Below the pieces are notes generated by a model. It had not been told where the DNA came from, ran no database searches, and worked only from the letters and a program-made list of their open reading frames with translations. Below, piece by piece: positions 7,870-15,593 of a DNA stretch of 33,836 nucleotides. The position numbers were made by a program, and so were the translations under genes. How positions within the stretch are numbered: the stretch's first letter is position 1; each line of letters begins with the position of its first letter. Source of the stretch: Brachyspira hampsonii 30446 (GTDB taxonomy: Bacteria > Spirochaetota > Brachyspiria > Brachyspirales > Brachyspiraceae); NCBI RefSeq assembly GCF_000316195.1, contig NZ_JH994110.1:940836-974671 (forward strand). Direction: 5' to 3'.

Positions 7870-8910
7870 CTAATTAATAGCAAGCAAAGTTTCCTGCAAA
7901 GCCTGCATATATTCTCTTGCCCTTGAGACATTAGGATTAGCCGGATATTCCGATATAAAAGTATCAAAAACCTTATAAGAATCAGCGTATCTTCCTACTT
8001 TAAAATATGATAAGCCTATATAAAGTAAAGCCTCAGCATCTAATGTATAAACATTATTAAGTCTTACTCTATTATAATACTCCAATGCTCTGTTGTAATT
8101 TTTTTCATTATAGTATGACTGAGCTATTCTAAATAAAGCCTCTTCGGCATATTCAGTTCTAGGAAATAATTCTGCTATTTTTGTATAATACATTCTTGAT
8201 TTTATATAATTAGTTTCCACAAAAGTTTTATGAGCCATAGCAGGCACTTGTATCAAATATGTTCTTACAACTTCATCATAATATATACTTGTTTTGTTAT
8301 ATTTAAGGAAATCCTCATAAGTTTCAAATGCCCTGTCATATTCATTCATATTGAAATAAACTCTTGCTCTTCCAAGAACTGCCAATTCTCCCTCATTTCT
8401 TAGGAAATAACTTAAAGCTTCTCCGTATTTTTGCTGAAGGAATAATTGATAGCCGTATTGTACATTTATTTTTGATGCTAAATTTGAATCGCCGACTTTT
8501 AAATTTTGCTGCAGTTTTGACATTATATATGGATCTGCATTATTTTCTAATCTTGATATATCTGCATAAGCTATAACTGCATTTGTGGAGTATTGAATAA
8601 AGTCAGGATTATTTATGATATTGGCAAGTCTTTCTTTTGCCAAGGAATATTTTTTTAATCTTTTTAAAGAATCTGCCACCATAAAATAAGATTCTGCTAT
8701 ATTATTTATAGGTCTTGATTTACTATCTATGGATAAATATTCATTTAAATTATTAATAGCTTCCTGATAATTTTCTATTTCATAACTTCTTTTTCCCTTC
8801 TGAAAATATCTTTCAGGAGATGATAATGCTGATACTTTAGTGATGAATACTCCGCCTAATATTGCTACTATAGTTATAACAGATGCTAAAACTGCTGCAT
8901 AAGTTTTCAT
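7870..8910 (-). CDS. Membrane-anchored TPR-repeat protein
   Basis: This 346-residue protein has an uncleaved signal anchor at about residues 7-29 (VLASVITIVAILGGVFIT) and then tandem tetratricopeptide-like repeats to the C-terminus. Examples are YFQKGKRSYEIENYQEAINN, ALFRIAQSYYNEKNYNRALE and ALLYIGLSYFKVGRYADSYK. The repeat style resembles periplasmic scaffold proteins of the BamD/YbgF type, so a periplasmic assembly or envelope role is plausible but not shown. It lies 16 bases after the FN3/TPR gene, with a GGAG ribosome binding site in that gap, so the two form an operon. It converges with the WecG-like gene; no terminator was recognised in the 82-base spacer. Confidence 0.8.
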   Translation of the reverse strand: MKTYAAVLASVITIVAILGGVFITKVSALSSPERYFQKGKRSYEIENYQEAINNLNEYLSIDSKSRPINNIAESYFMVADSLKRLKKYSLAKERLANIINNPDFIQYSTNAVIAYADISRLENNADPYIMSKLQQNLKVGDSNLASKINVQYGYQLFLQQKYGEALSYFLRNEGELAVLGRARVYFNMNEYDRAFETYEDFLKYNKTSIYYDEVVRTYLIQVPAMAHKTFVETNYIKSRMYYTKIAELFPRTEYAEEALFRIAQSYYNEKNYNRALEYYNRVRLNNVYTLDAEALLYIGLSYFKVGRYADSYKVFDTFISEYPANPNVSRAREYMQALQETLLAIN

Positions 8911-8926
8911 AAATCATATACTCCAA

Positions 8927-9895
8927 TTATAAATCACTTAAAACCTGATTTATCCAAAAATTAACTTCCTGACTGTTATAAGATTTTATACGGTTAAAAG
9001 CATCTAATGAATTTTTCTTTCTACCCAAATACTTATAACATTTTCCAAGAAGAAGATTAATATCATAATACAAATCTCTATTTATATTTCTAACAGATAC
9101 AGGCTCCAATATAGAAGCTGCCTGAGAATAATTTTTTAATTTAAACTGTGCTAATGCTCTGTCATATTCTGCTTTATATCTGCTGTACTCATTTTGAGCA
9201 GAATTATTAATACTTCTGCTAGATGATGATGGTACAGGAGTAGTTATATTATTTGTCAATGTAACTGTATTTGTCAATGTAACTGTGTTCGTAAAAGTAA
9301 CTGTATTTGTTAATAAAATATTATTTGTAAATATAATATTATTAGTAACAGTTACAGTATTGGTAATAATATTATTATTTGTATTGTATTTTAAATTATT
9401 ATTTAAAACATTCTCTGTTGTTATTCCATTAAATGACAAAGCTGATGTATCAATATTTTCCTCAGCATTATAAAAAACCAAATCATTTATATATGAAACT
9501 ACAGCATAATAGTATGTAGAAGTAATGACAGGAGTGTCTGATACAATATATCTCATTGAATCATTAGTTGCTTTTACATAATCTACTAATGTAGAATTAG
9601 AAAAAGACGACTTACCTATTATAGGGCTTTTACTTCTATAAACATAGTATACTAAATTAGTATCGGTTATTCCTTGCCACTCTATCAATACTATATTGCT
9701 ATTAGTATCTGAAGCAGAAATCTTTATATTAGATACAAATCTTTCAGCATTAGGCAAATTATTTATTAAAGCTTCATCATAATAAGCAGAGGTTTGGGTA
9801 TATAAAACATTTATTGATATATAAAAGAATATTATGCTTATAAATCCAAATAATAAATAAATACCATTTTTTTTTCTTCTATTATTTTTACTCAT
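8927..9895 (-). CDS. Membrane-anchored protein with FN3-like domain, Asn/Thr-rich linker and TPR-like end
   Basis: This 322-residue protein has a transmembrane anchor at about residues 12-35. A fibronectin-III-like segment follows at about 55-150, including NIVLIEWQGITDTNLVYYVY and the later TSTYYYAVVSYIND. Next comes a low-complexity linker at about 165-225 built of repeats such as TNTVTLTNTVTLTNN, and then a TPR-like C-terminus (YDRALAQFKLKNYSQAASIL). The arrangement suggests an envelope protein facing the periplasm, the linker acting as a spacer. It is the first gene of a two-gene minus-strand operon with the next TPR protein. The start has AGGA about eight bases upstream. Function is unknown. 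Confidence 0.75.
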   Translation of the reverse strand: MSKNNRRKKNGIYLLFGFISIIFFYISINVLYTQTSAYYDEALINNLPNAERFVSNIKISASDTNSNIVLIEWQGITDTNLVYYVYRSKSPIIGKSSFSNSTLVDYVKATNDSMRYIVSDTPVITSTYYYAVVSYINDLVFYNAEENIDTSALSFNGITTENVLNNNLKYNTNNNIITNTVTVTNNIIFTNNILLTNTVTFTNTVTLTNTVTLTNNITTPVPSSSSRSINNSAQNEYSRYKAEYDRALAQFKLKNYSQAASILEPVSVRNINRDLYYDINLLLGKCYKYLGRKKNSLDAFNRIKSYNSQEVNFWINQVLSDL

Positions 9896-9980
9896 ACAAT
9901 TATCCTATAAATGCTTTTTCAATTTTCGGAAATGAAATATATAAAATTTAATCGAAGAATATAAATGATAAAACTAGAGT

Positions 9981-10017
9981 TTAAAATAAAAAAGCCGGAA
10001 AATTAACTTTCCAGCTT
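9981..10017 (-). terminator. Rho-independent terminator, probably of the DUF368 gene
   Basis: On the minus strand, AAGCTGGAAAG, a short loop and CTTTTCCGGCTT-like pairing (one mismatch) form a stem followed by TTTTTTATTTT. The only upstream minus-strand gene is the DUF368 gene ending at 10328. A complete MITE-like element lies between them, so the terminator appears to have been pushed about 280 bases away by insertion. Confidence 0.7.
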
Positions 10018-10021
10018 ATAA

Positions 10022-10305
10022 TAGACTTATTTCAAAACTACTTGATAAGATTATATATAAAAATTTAGTAATTTATCAATTACAAAATAATGTTTTACAT
10101 GTTGTATAATTTATTTGTTTCAATGTATAAACATACAGTCCTTCGCGTCTGCGGGCTGTGCCTGCTTCTCGCCGCAGGCGGGCTTTACCTGTGCCACACT
10201 GAAGGCCGACAGGTGTCACAAAAGAAGTGGGAGCGTGGCACGAATGTGTACTTCGTAGGGATACTCCCCACAAAATTATAAAAAATTAGTTTTGAAACAA
10301 GTCTA
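10022..10305 (-). mobile_element. MITE-like element, copy 2 (complete, 284 bp)
   Basis: The element is bounded by TAGACTTATTTCAAAACTA on the left and TAGTTTTGAAACAAGTCTA on the right, an almost perfect 19-bp terminal inverted repeat beginning and ending in TA. Inside is the GC-rich core shared with 24135-24456, in opposite orientation, including CACAAAAGAAGTGG and GCCTGCTTCTCGCC. No transposase is encoded; the short frames in the core are not conserved as protein. It lies between the DUF368 gene and its likely terminator. TA ends suggest IS630/Tc1-mariner-type mobilisation, which is an inference. Bases 9896-9980 and 10306-10327 hold nothing else recognisable. Confidence 0.85.
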
Positions 10306-10327
10306 ATATATAATAATATTTTATTAA

Positions 10328-11185
10328 TTATATTTTCTCCATACCTATAGCAACCAAGAAACCAACACACATAGAAATAACTGTGGAAGCTAGCATAGGA
10401 AGACTCATAGATGTAATATTAGGCCATAAACTTAAAAATGATACTATTATAATACCAAGAACAAATCCAAATAAAGTGGATTTATATTTTTGAAGCAGTA
10501 TAGTTACAAGTTTTGATATACCGAATATTCCTATAACTACACCTAAGCCTAAAAATATTAAAGGAATTAGAAGGCTGAAATTAAAAGTATCTACAAATGA
10601 TGATATAAAATATGATATATTTTCATATTCCCCTAATATAAGTAAAAGCAAAGAGCCTGATATTCCCGGTATAACCATAGCAACAGCGGCAGCTATACCG
10701 CATAAAAATAATTTAATACCATAAATTAGTGAAAAATTTCCTACATAAGTGGTTTCACCTACAGGCTTATTTATATCAAAATACACAAACACCGCCATAA
10801 TAAAAGCACCTATAAAAAATGCTATAAAAACTTTAAAATTAAACTCTTCCACTGTTTTTGTTATAAATGGAAAAGAACCCAATATGAGTCCTACAAAAAA
10901 TATTCTAGTCGGTATAGGATAATAAGTAAATGTATAATTTATGAGTTTTAAAAATAATACTATGGAAATACCCGCACCTAAAGCAACAGGAATCAAAACT
11001 TTTAAACTTTCTTTTATTTCTTCCCATTTTAATTTTATTAATGCATTAGGCAAAATTGATATAGCATAAGTCAATTTTTCATAAATACCCAATACAAAAG
11101 CAATAGTTCCTCCGGATACGCCCGGTATGGCATTGGCAATACCTATAGCCATTCCTTTGATAAAATATGATATATAATTTCTCAT
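10328..11185 (-). CDS. DUF368 family membrane protein (PopT-type undecaprenyl-phosphate translocase family)
   Basis: This 285-residue polytopic inner-membrane protein has about eight hydrophobic helices and the two inverted family signatures. They are GIANAIPGVSGGTIAFVLGI near the N-terminus and AMVIPGISGSLLLLILGEYE in the second half. DUF368 proteins (PopT) have been shown in other bacteria to flip undecaprenyl phosphate back across the membrane for cell-wall and O-antigen lipid recycling. That role here is inferred from family membership. The start has GAGG seven bases upstream. It is downstream of ridA, but a strong terminator between them suggests separate transcription. A MITE-like copy begins 22 bases after the stop. 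Confidence 0.88.
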   Translation of the reverse strand: MRNYISYFIKGMAIGIANAIPGVSGGTIAFVLGIYEKLTYAISILPNALIKLKWEEIKESLKVLIPVALGAGISIVLFLKLINYTFTYYPIPTRIFFVGLILGSFPFITKTVEEFNFKVFIAFFIGAFIMAVFVYFDINKPVGETTYVGNFSLIYGIKLFLCGIAAAVAMVIPGISGSLLLLILGEYENISYFISSFVDTFNFSLLIPLIFLGLGVVIGIFGISKLVTILLQKYKSTLFGFVLGIIIVSFLSLWPNITSMSLPMLASTVISMCVGFLVAIGMEKI

Positions 11186-11263
11186 GATTTCCTCTTAAAG
11201 ATTAATTATTTATATAGTGATAATAAGATAAGTAAAATATTTGAATAATATAAGACAAGTTAT

Positions 11264-11304
11264 AAAAAAAATAACCATGAATATATATACATACTCATGG
11301 CTAT
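11264..11304 (-). terminator. Rho-independent terminator of ridA
   Basis: On the minus strand a 14-bp stem (ATAGCCATGAGTAT paired with ATATTCATGGTTAT, G-T wobbles only) is followed by seven or eight T residues. It begins 13 bases after the ridA stop codon and separates ridA from the DUF368 gene. Confidence 0.85.
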
Positions 11305-11316
11305 TATTAATAATAA

Positions 11317-11700
11317 TCAATTTATAACAGCAATTATTTCAACTTCTACTAAAGCATCTTTAGGCAAAGCTTTTATAGCAACAGTGCTTCTTGCAGGAGG
11401 ATTTTCTGGGAAATAAGCTGCATATACTTCATTAAAAGAAGCAAAATTAGCCATATCTGTTAAGAAACAAGTAGTTTTAATAATATTAGCCATAGTTAAA
11501 TTTTCTGATTCTAAAAGACCTTTAATATTTTCCATAACTCTTTCAGTTTGTTTTTTTATATCATTTTCAGCCATATCACCGCTTACTGGATCCAAAGGTA
11601 TTTGACCTGATGCAAAAATAAAATTTCCGCTTTTTACTGCTTGAGAATAAGGACCTATTGCCTTAGGTGCTTTATGTGTTTTAATGATTTTTTTATCCAT
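11317..11700 (-). CDS. ridA: RidA family reactive enamine/imine deaminase
   Basis: This 127-residue protein is a full-length YjgF/YER057c/UK114 (RidA) family member. It has the opening APKAIGPYSQAVKSGNFIF, the SGQIPLDP segment, and the active-site region NPPARSTVAIKALPKDALVE, in which the arginine of PARS binds the substrate carboxylate in family structures. RidA trimers hydrolyse reactive 2-aminoacrylate and related imines released by PLP enzymes such as serine/threonine dehydratases. The start has a good GGAG about eight bases upstream. A near-consensus promoter and a strong terminator frame the gene, so it is monocistronic. Confidence 0.93.
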   Translation of the reverse strand: MDKKIIKTHKAPKAIGPYSQAVKSGNFIFASGQIPLDPVSGDMAENDIKKQTERVMENIKGLLESENLTMANIIKTTCFLTDMANFASFNEVYAAYFPENPPARSTVAIKALPKDALVEVEIIAVIN

Positions 11701-11756
11701 GTATCGATTCTCCTTTATATGTCTTTTTAATTTTTTCCGTCTTTTTTATTATGTTA

Positions 11757-11785
11757 ATTATAATTATTTTTCTATAAAATATCAA
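11757..11785 (-). promoter_or_regulatory. Sigma-70-type promoter of ridA
   Basis: On the minus strand, TTGATA and TATAAT are separated by 17 bases. The -10 lies about 57 bases before the ridA ATG. Confidence 0.7.
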
Positions 11786-11827
11786 GTAATTTATACGCTA
11801 TTTTTTTATTTATATAATTATTAGTAT

Positions 11828-11855
11828 TTGACAATAATAAAAATTATATTATTAT
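11828..11855 (+). promoter_or_regulatory. Sigma-70-type promoter of aroE-aroD
   Basis: TTGACA and TATTAT are separated by 16 bases, with the -10 about 38 bases before the aroE ATG. Confidence 0.6.
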
Positions 11856-11892
11856 CTATAACAATATTTATAAAAATAATAAGGCTTTAAAT

Positions 11893-12744
11893 ATGCAAGT
11901 AAATGCTGAAACTATATTAACAGGACTATTCGCATCACCTTCAAAGCATAGCATATCACCCATTATGCATAATGAAGGATTTAATAAACTTAATCTTAAT
12001 TATATATATTTAGCTTTTGAAGTTGATAAAAACAATTTAAAAGAGGCTGTAAATTCTATAAGAACGCTTAATATGAGAGGCGTTAATTTATCTATGCCTA
12101 ATAAAAAAGAAGTAATAAAATATTTGGATAATATATCCGAAGCTGCAGAACTTTCACAAAGTGTAAATACTATAGTAAATAATAATGGAATACTTACAGG
12201 ATATAGTACAGACGGCGAAGGATTTATAAAATCATTAGAAGAAGAACAAGTATTTATAAAAGATAAAAATATTACTATATTAGGAACAGGAGGAGCTTCT
12301 ATTGCTATAATATCTCAGGCGGCATTATATGGAGTTAAAGAAATATATGTATTTAAAAGAGATAAAAATTGGAATGAGCAGAAAAAGATCATAGATAATA
12401 TTGCTTGTAAAACTAACTGCTCTATAACCCTGTATTCTTTAGAGGATAAAAATATATTAAAATCAAAGATAGAAAATAGTTATGTATTAATAAATGCCAC
12501 AAGTGTCGGTATGAAAGAAGATGTTTCTCTTATAGAAGAGTCATCTTTCTTTAGAAATGATTTAGTAGTAAGCGACTGCATATACCACCCTGCGAAAACT
12601 AAATTATTAAAAATAGCAGAAAAAGAAGGATGCAAAATAATAAATGGAATGGGTATGTTATTATATCAAGGTGCTTTGGCTTTTGAACTTTGGACTAATA
12701 ACAAAATGCCTGTAGAATATATTAAAAATATTATATTTAAATAG
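11893..12744 (+). CDS. aroE: Shikimate dehydrogenase (NADP+)
   Basis: This 283-residue enzyme reduces 3-dehydroshikimate to shikimate in the chorismate pathway. The substrate domain shows SPSKHSISPIMHN (shikimate-binding serines about 20 and 22) and GVNLSMPNKK with the catalytic lysine at about 71. The GYSTDGEG segment supplies the catalytic aspartate (about 107); the usual Asn before it reads Ser-Thr here. The nucleotide domain has ILGTGGASIAI (130-140), and the C-terminus has GMGMLLYQGALAFELW. The Shine-Dalgarno is weak (AAGG). aroD starts 34 bases downstream, so two consecutive steps of one pathway are encoded together. Confidence 0.93.
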   Translation: MQVNAETILTGLFASPSKHSISPIMHNEGFNKLNLNYIYLAFEVDKNNLKEAVNSIRTLNMRGVNLSMPNKKEVIKYLDNISEAAELSQSVNTIVNNNGILTGYSTDGEGFIKSLEEEQVFIKDKNITILGTGGASIAIISQAALYGVKEIYVFKRDKNWNEQKKIIDNIACKTNCSITLYSLEDKNILKSKIENSYVLINATSVGMKEDVSLIEESSFFRNDLVVSDCIYHPAKTKLLKIAEKEGCKIINGMGMLLYQGALAFELWTNNKMPVEYIKNIIFK

Positions 12745-12778
12745 ATATTATAATCTAAATATGAGAGAGGGTGCGGAA

Positions 12779-13537
12779 ATGGAGAATATAGTAAAAATAA
12801 AAAATCTTAAATTAGGAGACGGTATTCCAAAAATATGTATATCTGTAGTTGAGAAAAATGAAAAGGATATCATTAAATATATAAAAGAGATAAGCAAACT
12901 TCCTGTTGATATTATAGAATGGAGGGCTGATTTTTTTATCAATAATATATCTGAATACAATGATAATTTTGATGATATAATATCATTTGCTAAAGAAATA
13001 AAAAAATCAAGCAGTAAGCCTATATTATTTACTTTAAGGAGCAATAAAGAAGGCGGAAATATCAAATATGATAAATACGAAAGCATTATAAATTTATATG
13101 ATAATATAATAAAAAATAAATGCTTTGAATTGATAGATTTAGAATTATTAACTTTAAAAGAAAATGATATAAAAAAGTTAATCAAATCAGCTTCTTCAAA
13201 TAATATAAAAACTATAATATCAAATCATGATTTTAATAAAACACCTTCAAAAAAAGAAATAATATCAAGAATTAATAAAATGATAAGATTAAAATGCGAT
13301 ATAGCAAAGGTTGCTTATATGCCCAAAAATAAAAAAGATGTTATTACATTGCTTGATGCCTCGAGCGATATAAAAAATTTCCCTATAATAGCTATCTCTA
13401 TGGGAAATATTGGAATTATAAGCAGGATATTCGGTTCTATACTAACTTTTGCATCTGCAAAACGCTCATCTGCTCCGGGGCAAATAGAATCTATGAAATT
13501 AAAATACATATTAGACACTATTTACGAAAAAAATTAA
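12779..13537 (+). CDS. aroD: Type I 3-dehydroquinate dehydratase
   Basis: This 252-residue enzyme dehydrates 3-dehydroquinate to 3-dehydroshikimate, the substrate of the neighbouring AroE. Type I (class I aldolase-like, Schiff base) features are visible: IIEWRADFF (about 45-53), FTLRSNKEGG (about 84-93), SNHDF with the catalytic histidine at 150, CDIAKVAYMPKN with the Schiff-base lysine at 177, and the C-terminal SSAPGQIE loop. I choose ATG 12779 over the in-frame ATG 12761. It gives the normal family length and N-terminus, and GAGAGG lies about eight bases upstream, inside the longer frame. Confidence 0.92.
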   Translation: MENIVKIKNLKLGDGIPKICISVVEKNEKDIIKYIKEISKLPVDIIEWRADFFINNISEYNDNFDDIISFAKEIKKSSSKPILFTLRSNKEGGNIKYDKYESIINLYDNIIKNKCFELIDLELLTLKENDIKKLIKSASSNNIKTIISNHDFNKTPSKKEIISRINKMIRLKCDIAKVAYMPKNKKDVITLLDASSDIKNFPIIAISMGNIGIISRIFGSILTFASAKRSSAPGQIESMKLKYILDTIYEKN

Positions 13538-13550
13538 TTTTATTTTTTTA

Positions 13551-13611
13551 ATGACAAAATCTGTCATAGTTATCTCCTATTATTATAATATAAAATAAAT
13601 AGGAGAATAAC
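13551..13611 (+). promoter_or_regulatory. Two adjacent hairpins, the second sequestering the LRR gene's Shine-Dalgarno
   Basis: ATGACA and TGTCAT (13551-13567) form a small palindrome. Immediately after it, GTTATCTCCTATT (13569-13581) pairs with AATAGGAGAATAAC (13598-13611) with one bulged base and a 16-nt loop. The right arm contains the AGGAGA ribosome binding site, and the ATG follows two bases later. The structure would hide the ribosome binding site in the mRNA, which suggests translational control. No ligand class was recognised. Confidence 0.65.
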
Positions 13612-13613
13612 AA

Positions 13614-14447
13614 ATGCAAAATACACCTGCAATAAAAGAAAATGAATTAAACAATATTTATGAATTCTTAAAAAAGAATAATATAAATAAATATATTAAT
13701 TACAGCAGAAAAAAATTACTAAATATTAAAAAATTAGATTTAAGCTCTTTAAAATTAAATTATATTCCAAAAGAAATCAATATATTAAAAAATCTTGAAA
13801 CTTTAGATATATGCAATAACCATATAGAGGAAATACCTGAAAGTATATCTGAATTAGTAAATTTAAAATATATAGATGCAAGCTTCAATAAATTAAAAAA
13901 ATTGCCAAAAAAAATATCATTACTTAAAAATATTGAAGAAATAGATATATCAAATAACATGTTTAAATCTTTTCCTAAAGAGATATACGATTTAAAACAA
14001 TTAAAAGCTATTAATGTTTCAGGATATTCTTTAAATGAAATACCAAAAGAAATTTTCAGCTTAGTAAAATTAGAAAGATTGGATTTATCTAATAATAATA
14101 TAGTAAATATACCTAATGATATTGCAAAGTTAAAAAATTTAGAAAAACTTTGTTTAAATAATAATAATATAACAAGAATACCTAAAAATATAGAAAAACT
14201 TTCTAAATTAAAAATTCTCTCTTTAAAAAATAATAATTTAGATGATATTAATGAGTATATAGGAAAATTAGAAAATCTTGAGGAATTTTATTTCAGCAGC
14301 AAACATACAATTAAAGCAGCAGAAAATTTTTATTCTTTAGCAAAATTAAAAAAACTATATATAGAGGGAGATTTTTCAGATATAAAAAATGATATATATA
14401 GATTAAAAAATATTGAACATTTATATTTAGCAAATAATTATCAATAA
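13614..14447 (+). CDS. Leucine-rich-repeat protein
   Basis: This 277-residue protein consists almost wholly of about ten leucine-rich repeats of roughly 23 residues (pattern L..L..LdlsnN.i..iPk.i). Examples are LETLDICNNHIEEIPESISE and LERLDLSNNNIVNIPNDIAK. There is no signal peptide or membrane segment, so it is predicted to stay in the cytosol unless exported by a non-classical route. LRR proteins usually act as protein-binding scaffolds; the partner here is unknown. The Shine-Dalgarno AGGAGA at 13601 is inside a predicted hairpin. A strong terminator follows the stop codon. Confidence 0.85.
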   Translation: MQNTPAIKENELNNIYEFLKKNNINKYINYSRKKLLNIKKLDLSSLKLNYIPKEINILKNLETLDICNNHIEEIPESISELVNLKYIDASFNKLKKLPKKISLLKNIEEIDISNNMFKSFPKEIYDLKQLKAINVSGYSLNEIPKEIFSLVKLERLDLSNNNIVNIPNDIAKLKNLEKLCLNNNNITRIPKNIEKLSKLKILSLKNNNLDDINEYIGKLENLEEFYFSSKHTIKAAENFYSLAKLKKLYIEGDFSDIKNDIYRLKNIEHLYLANNYQ

Positions 14448-14456
14448 TAAACTATT

Positions 14457-14502
14457 AAAAAAGTGCATACTATTATAACAGCTATAATAACATGCACTTT
14501 TT
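14457..14502. terminator. Bidirectional terminator between the LRR and binding-protein genes
   Basis: AAAAAAGTGCAT and ATGCACTTTTT form a long stem, extended by CTATTATA/TATAATA around a short loop. It has A-runs before and T-runs after, so it should work on both strands and end both convergent genes. Confidence 0.85.
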
Positions 14503-14528
14503 AATATATTTAATATATAATTTTACGG

Positions 14529-15362
14529 CTATTTTAAAAATATATCTTTAGCAAACCATTTCTGAGATATTTCAGCAGCCTTACCATCAGCTCTCATCTC
14601 ATCTAATATTCTGTCTACCTCTGCCAAAAGTTTTTCATCGCTTTTTCTAAATCCGACACCGTATAATTCTTCTGTCAAAGGACTATTATCAACAACTACA
14701 AATGGAGCTTGTTTTTCAGATATATAATACTGAGCTGCAACTTCATCTATAATAACAGCATCTATTCTTTTAGCCTGCAAATCTAAAAATGCATTTACAT
14801 TAACATCATATCTTCTAATCTCTTTAGCATTCTTACTAACAGGATCAGCAGTTAATGCTTCATCATTACTTCCAACCTGAACACCTAATACTTTTCCAGC
14901 CAAATCATCTTTAGAATTAATAGTATTATCATCAATAGCTTTTACTATAACAAGTCTGTTATTAAGATAAGGTTTAGAAAAATTAATCTGCTGTTTTCTA
15001 GCTTCATTGATAGTAACTCCATTCCAAAGTACATCAACATCGCCTTTATTAAGACTCAATATTGAACTAGACCATTCTATAGGCTTTATTTCCAATTCTA
15101 CCACAAGTCTTGAAGCAACTTCTCTGGCTAAATCAATATCAAAGCCTACTACTTCTCCGTTTTCATCTCTAAATCCCATTGGAGCAAAAGTGTCATCTAA
15201 GCCTAATACTAATTTTCCGGCATCTTTCACTTTCTGCAATGAATTATCTTCTGCTTGAGCAGAGTTGTTTTCTGCAGTATTGTCAGCAGCATTATTACCT
15301 CCGCCGCAGCTTACAATAAATGCAAAAATAATAAATAATAAAATACTTGATATACGCTTCAT
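14529..15362 (-). CDS. Amino-acid ABC transporter substrate-binding lipoprotein
   Basis: This 277-residue protein has a lipoprotein signal peptide (ISSILLFIIFAFIVSCGGG; lipidated Cys at about 19) and a Ser/Asn/Glu-rich linker. An SBP_bac_3-type domain follows: LVLGLDDTFAPMGFRDENGE, VVGFDIDLAREVA, DVLWNGVTINEARKQ and the GVQVGSNDEAL segment. Such proteins capture polar amino acids in the periplasm for the membrane complex encoded just upstream (permease and ATPase). The exact amino acid cannot be told. The gene has its own promoter and a 5' leader of about 145 bases carrying a possible short leader peptide. GGAG lies seven bases before the ATG. Confidence 0.92.
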   Translation of the reverse strand: MKRISSILLFIIFAFIVSCGGGNNAADNTAENNSAQAEDNSLQKVKDAGKLVLGLDDTFAPMGFRDENGEVVGFDIDLAREVASRLVVELEIKPIEWSSSILSLNKGDVDVLWNGVTINEARKQQINFSKPYLNNRLVIVKAIDDNTINSKDDLAGKVLGVQVGSNDEALTADPVSKNAKEIRRYDVNVNAFLDLQAKRIDAVIIDEVAAQYYISEKQAPFVVVDNSPLTEELYGVGFRKSDEKLLAEVDRILDEMRADGKAAEISQKWFAKDIFLK

Positions 15363-15429
15363 ATTGTTCTCCTAACTTTTATGATTTTTATAATATGATA
15401 AATTAATTGTTTGAATTTTTATTAATATG

Positions 15430-15480
15430 TTAAGGAATCATAAAGTTTATATGATAAAGGATCATCAAAAAACTATTCAT
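15430..15480 (-). CDS. Possible 16-residue leader peptide upstream of the binding-protein gene
   Basis: A small frame encodes MNSFLMILYHINFMIP and then TAA. It is preceded by a near-ideal ribosome binding site, AGGGAG, eight bases before the ATG, and lies about 36 bases downstream of the promoter -10, inside the leader of the binding-protein mRNA. Good initiation signals in a leader make translation plausible. Attenuation or translational coupling would be the natural roles, but I see no clear competing terminator pair. It is hydrophobic and Met/Ile/Phe-rich, with no run of one regulatory amino acid. Confidence 0.4.
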   Translation of the reverse strand: MNSFLMILYHINFMIP

Positions 15481-15516
15481 AATAAAAACTCCCTAACACA
15501 CTTTTTATTAATAAAT

Positions 15517-15544
15517 ACTATAATAATATTTAAAAAAATGTCAA
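15517..15544 (-). promoter_or_regulatory. Sigma-70-type promoter of the binding-protein gene
   Basis: On the minus strand, TTGACA and TATAGT are separated by 16 bases in the spacer between the ATPase and binding-protein genes. This allows extra expression of the binding protein relative to the membrane components. Confidence 0.65.
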
Positions 15545-15593
15545 TATAGAAATTAAATTAATAATAGTTTATTCAGCTTTATTTTATAAATAA

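Noticed and set aside
10076-10370. Three overlapping short frames (both strands) in MITE copy 2
   Set aside because: By-products of GC-rich repeat DNA; no conservation as protein between copies.
12761-12778. Earlier ATG for aroD
   Set aside because: It would include the GAGAGG ribosome binding site of the better start and lengthen the protein beyond the usual N-terminus.
12748-13185. Minus-strand frame opposite aroD
   Set aside because: Antisense shadow; aroD has clear catalytic motifs on the other strand.
13551-13567. Terminator of aroD
   Set aside because: The palindrome is short and not followed by a T-run on either strand.
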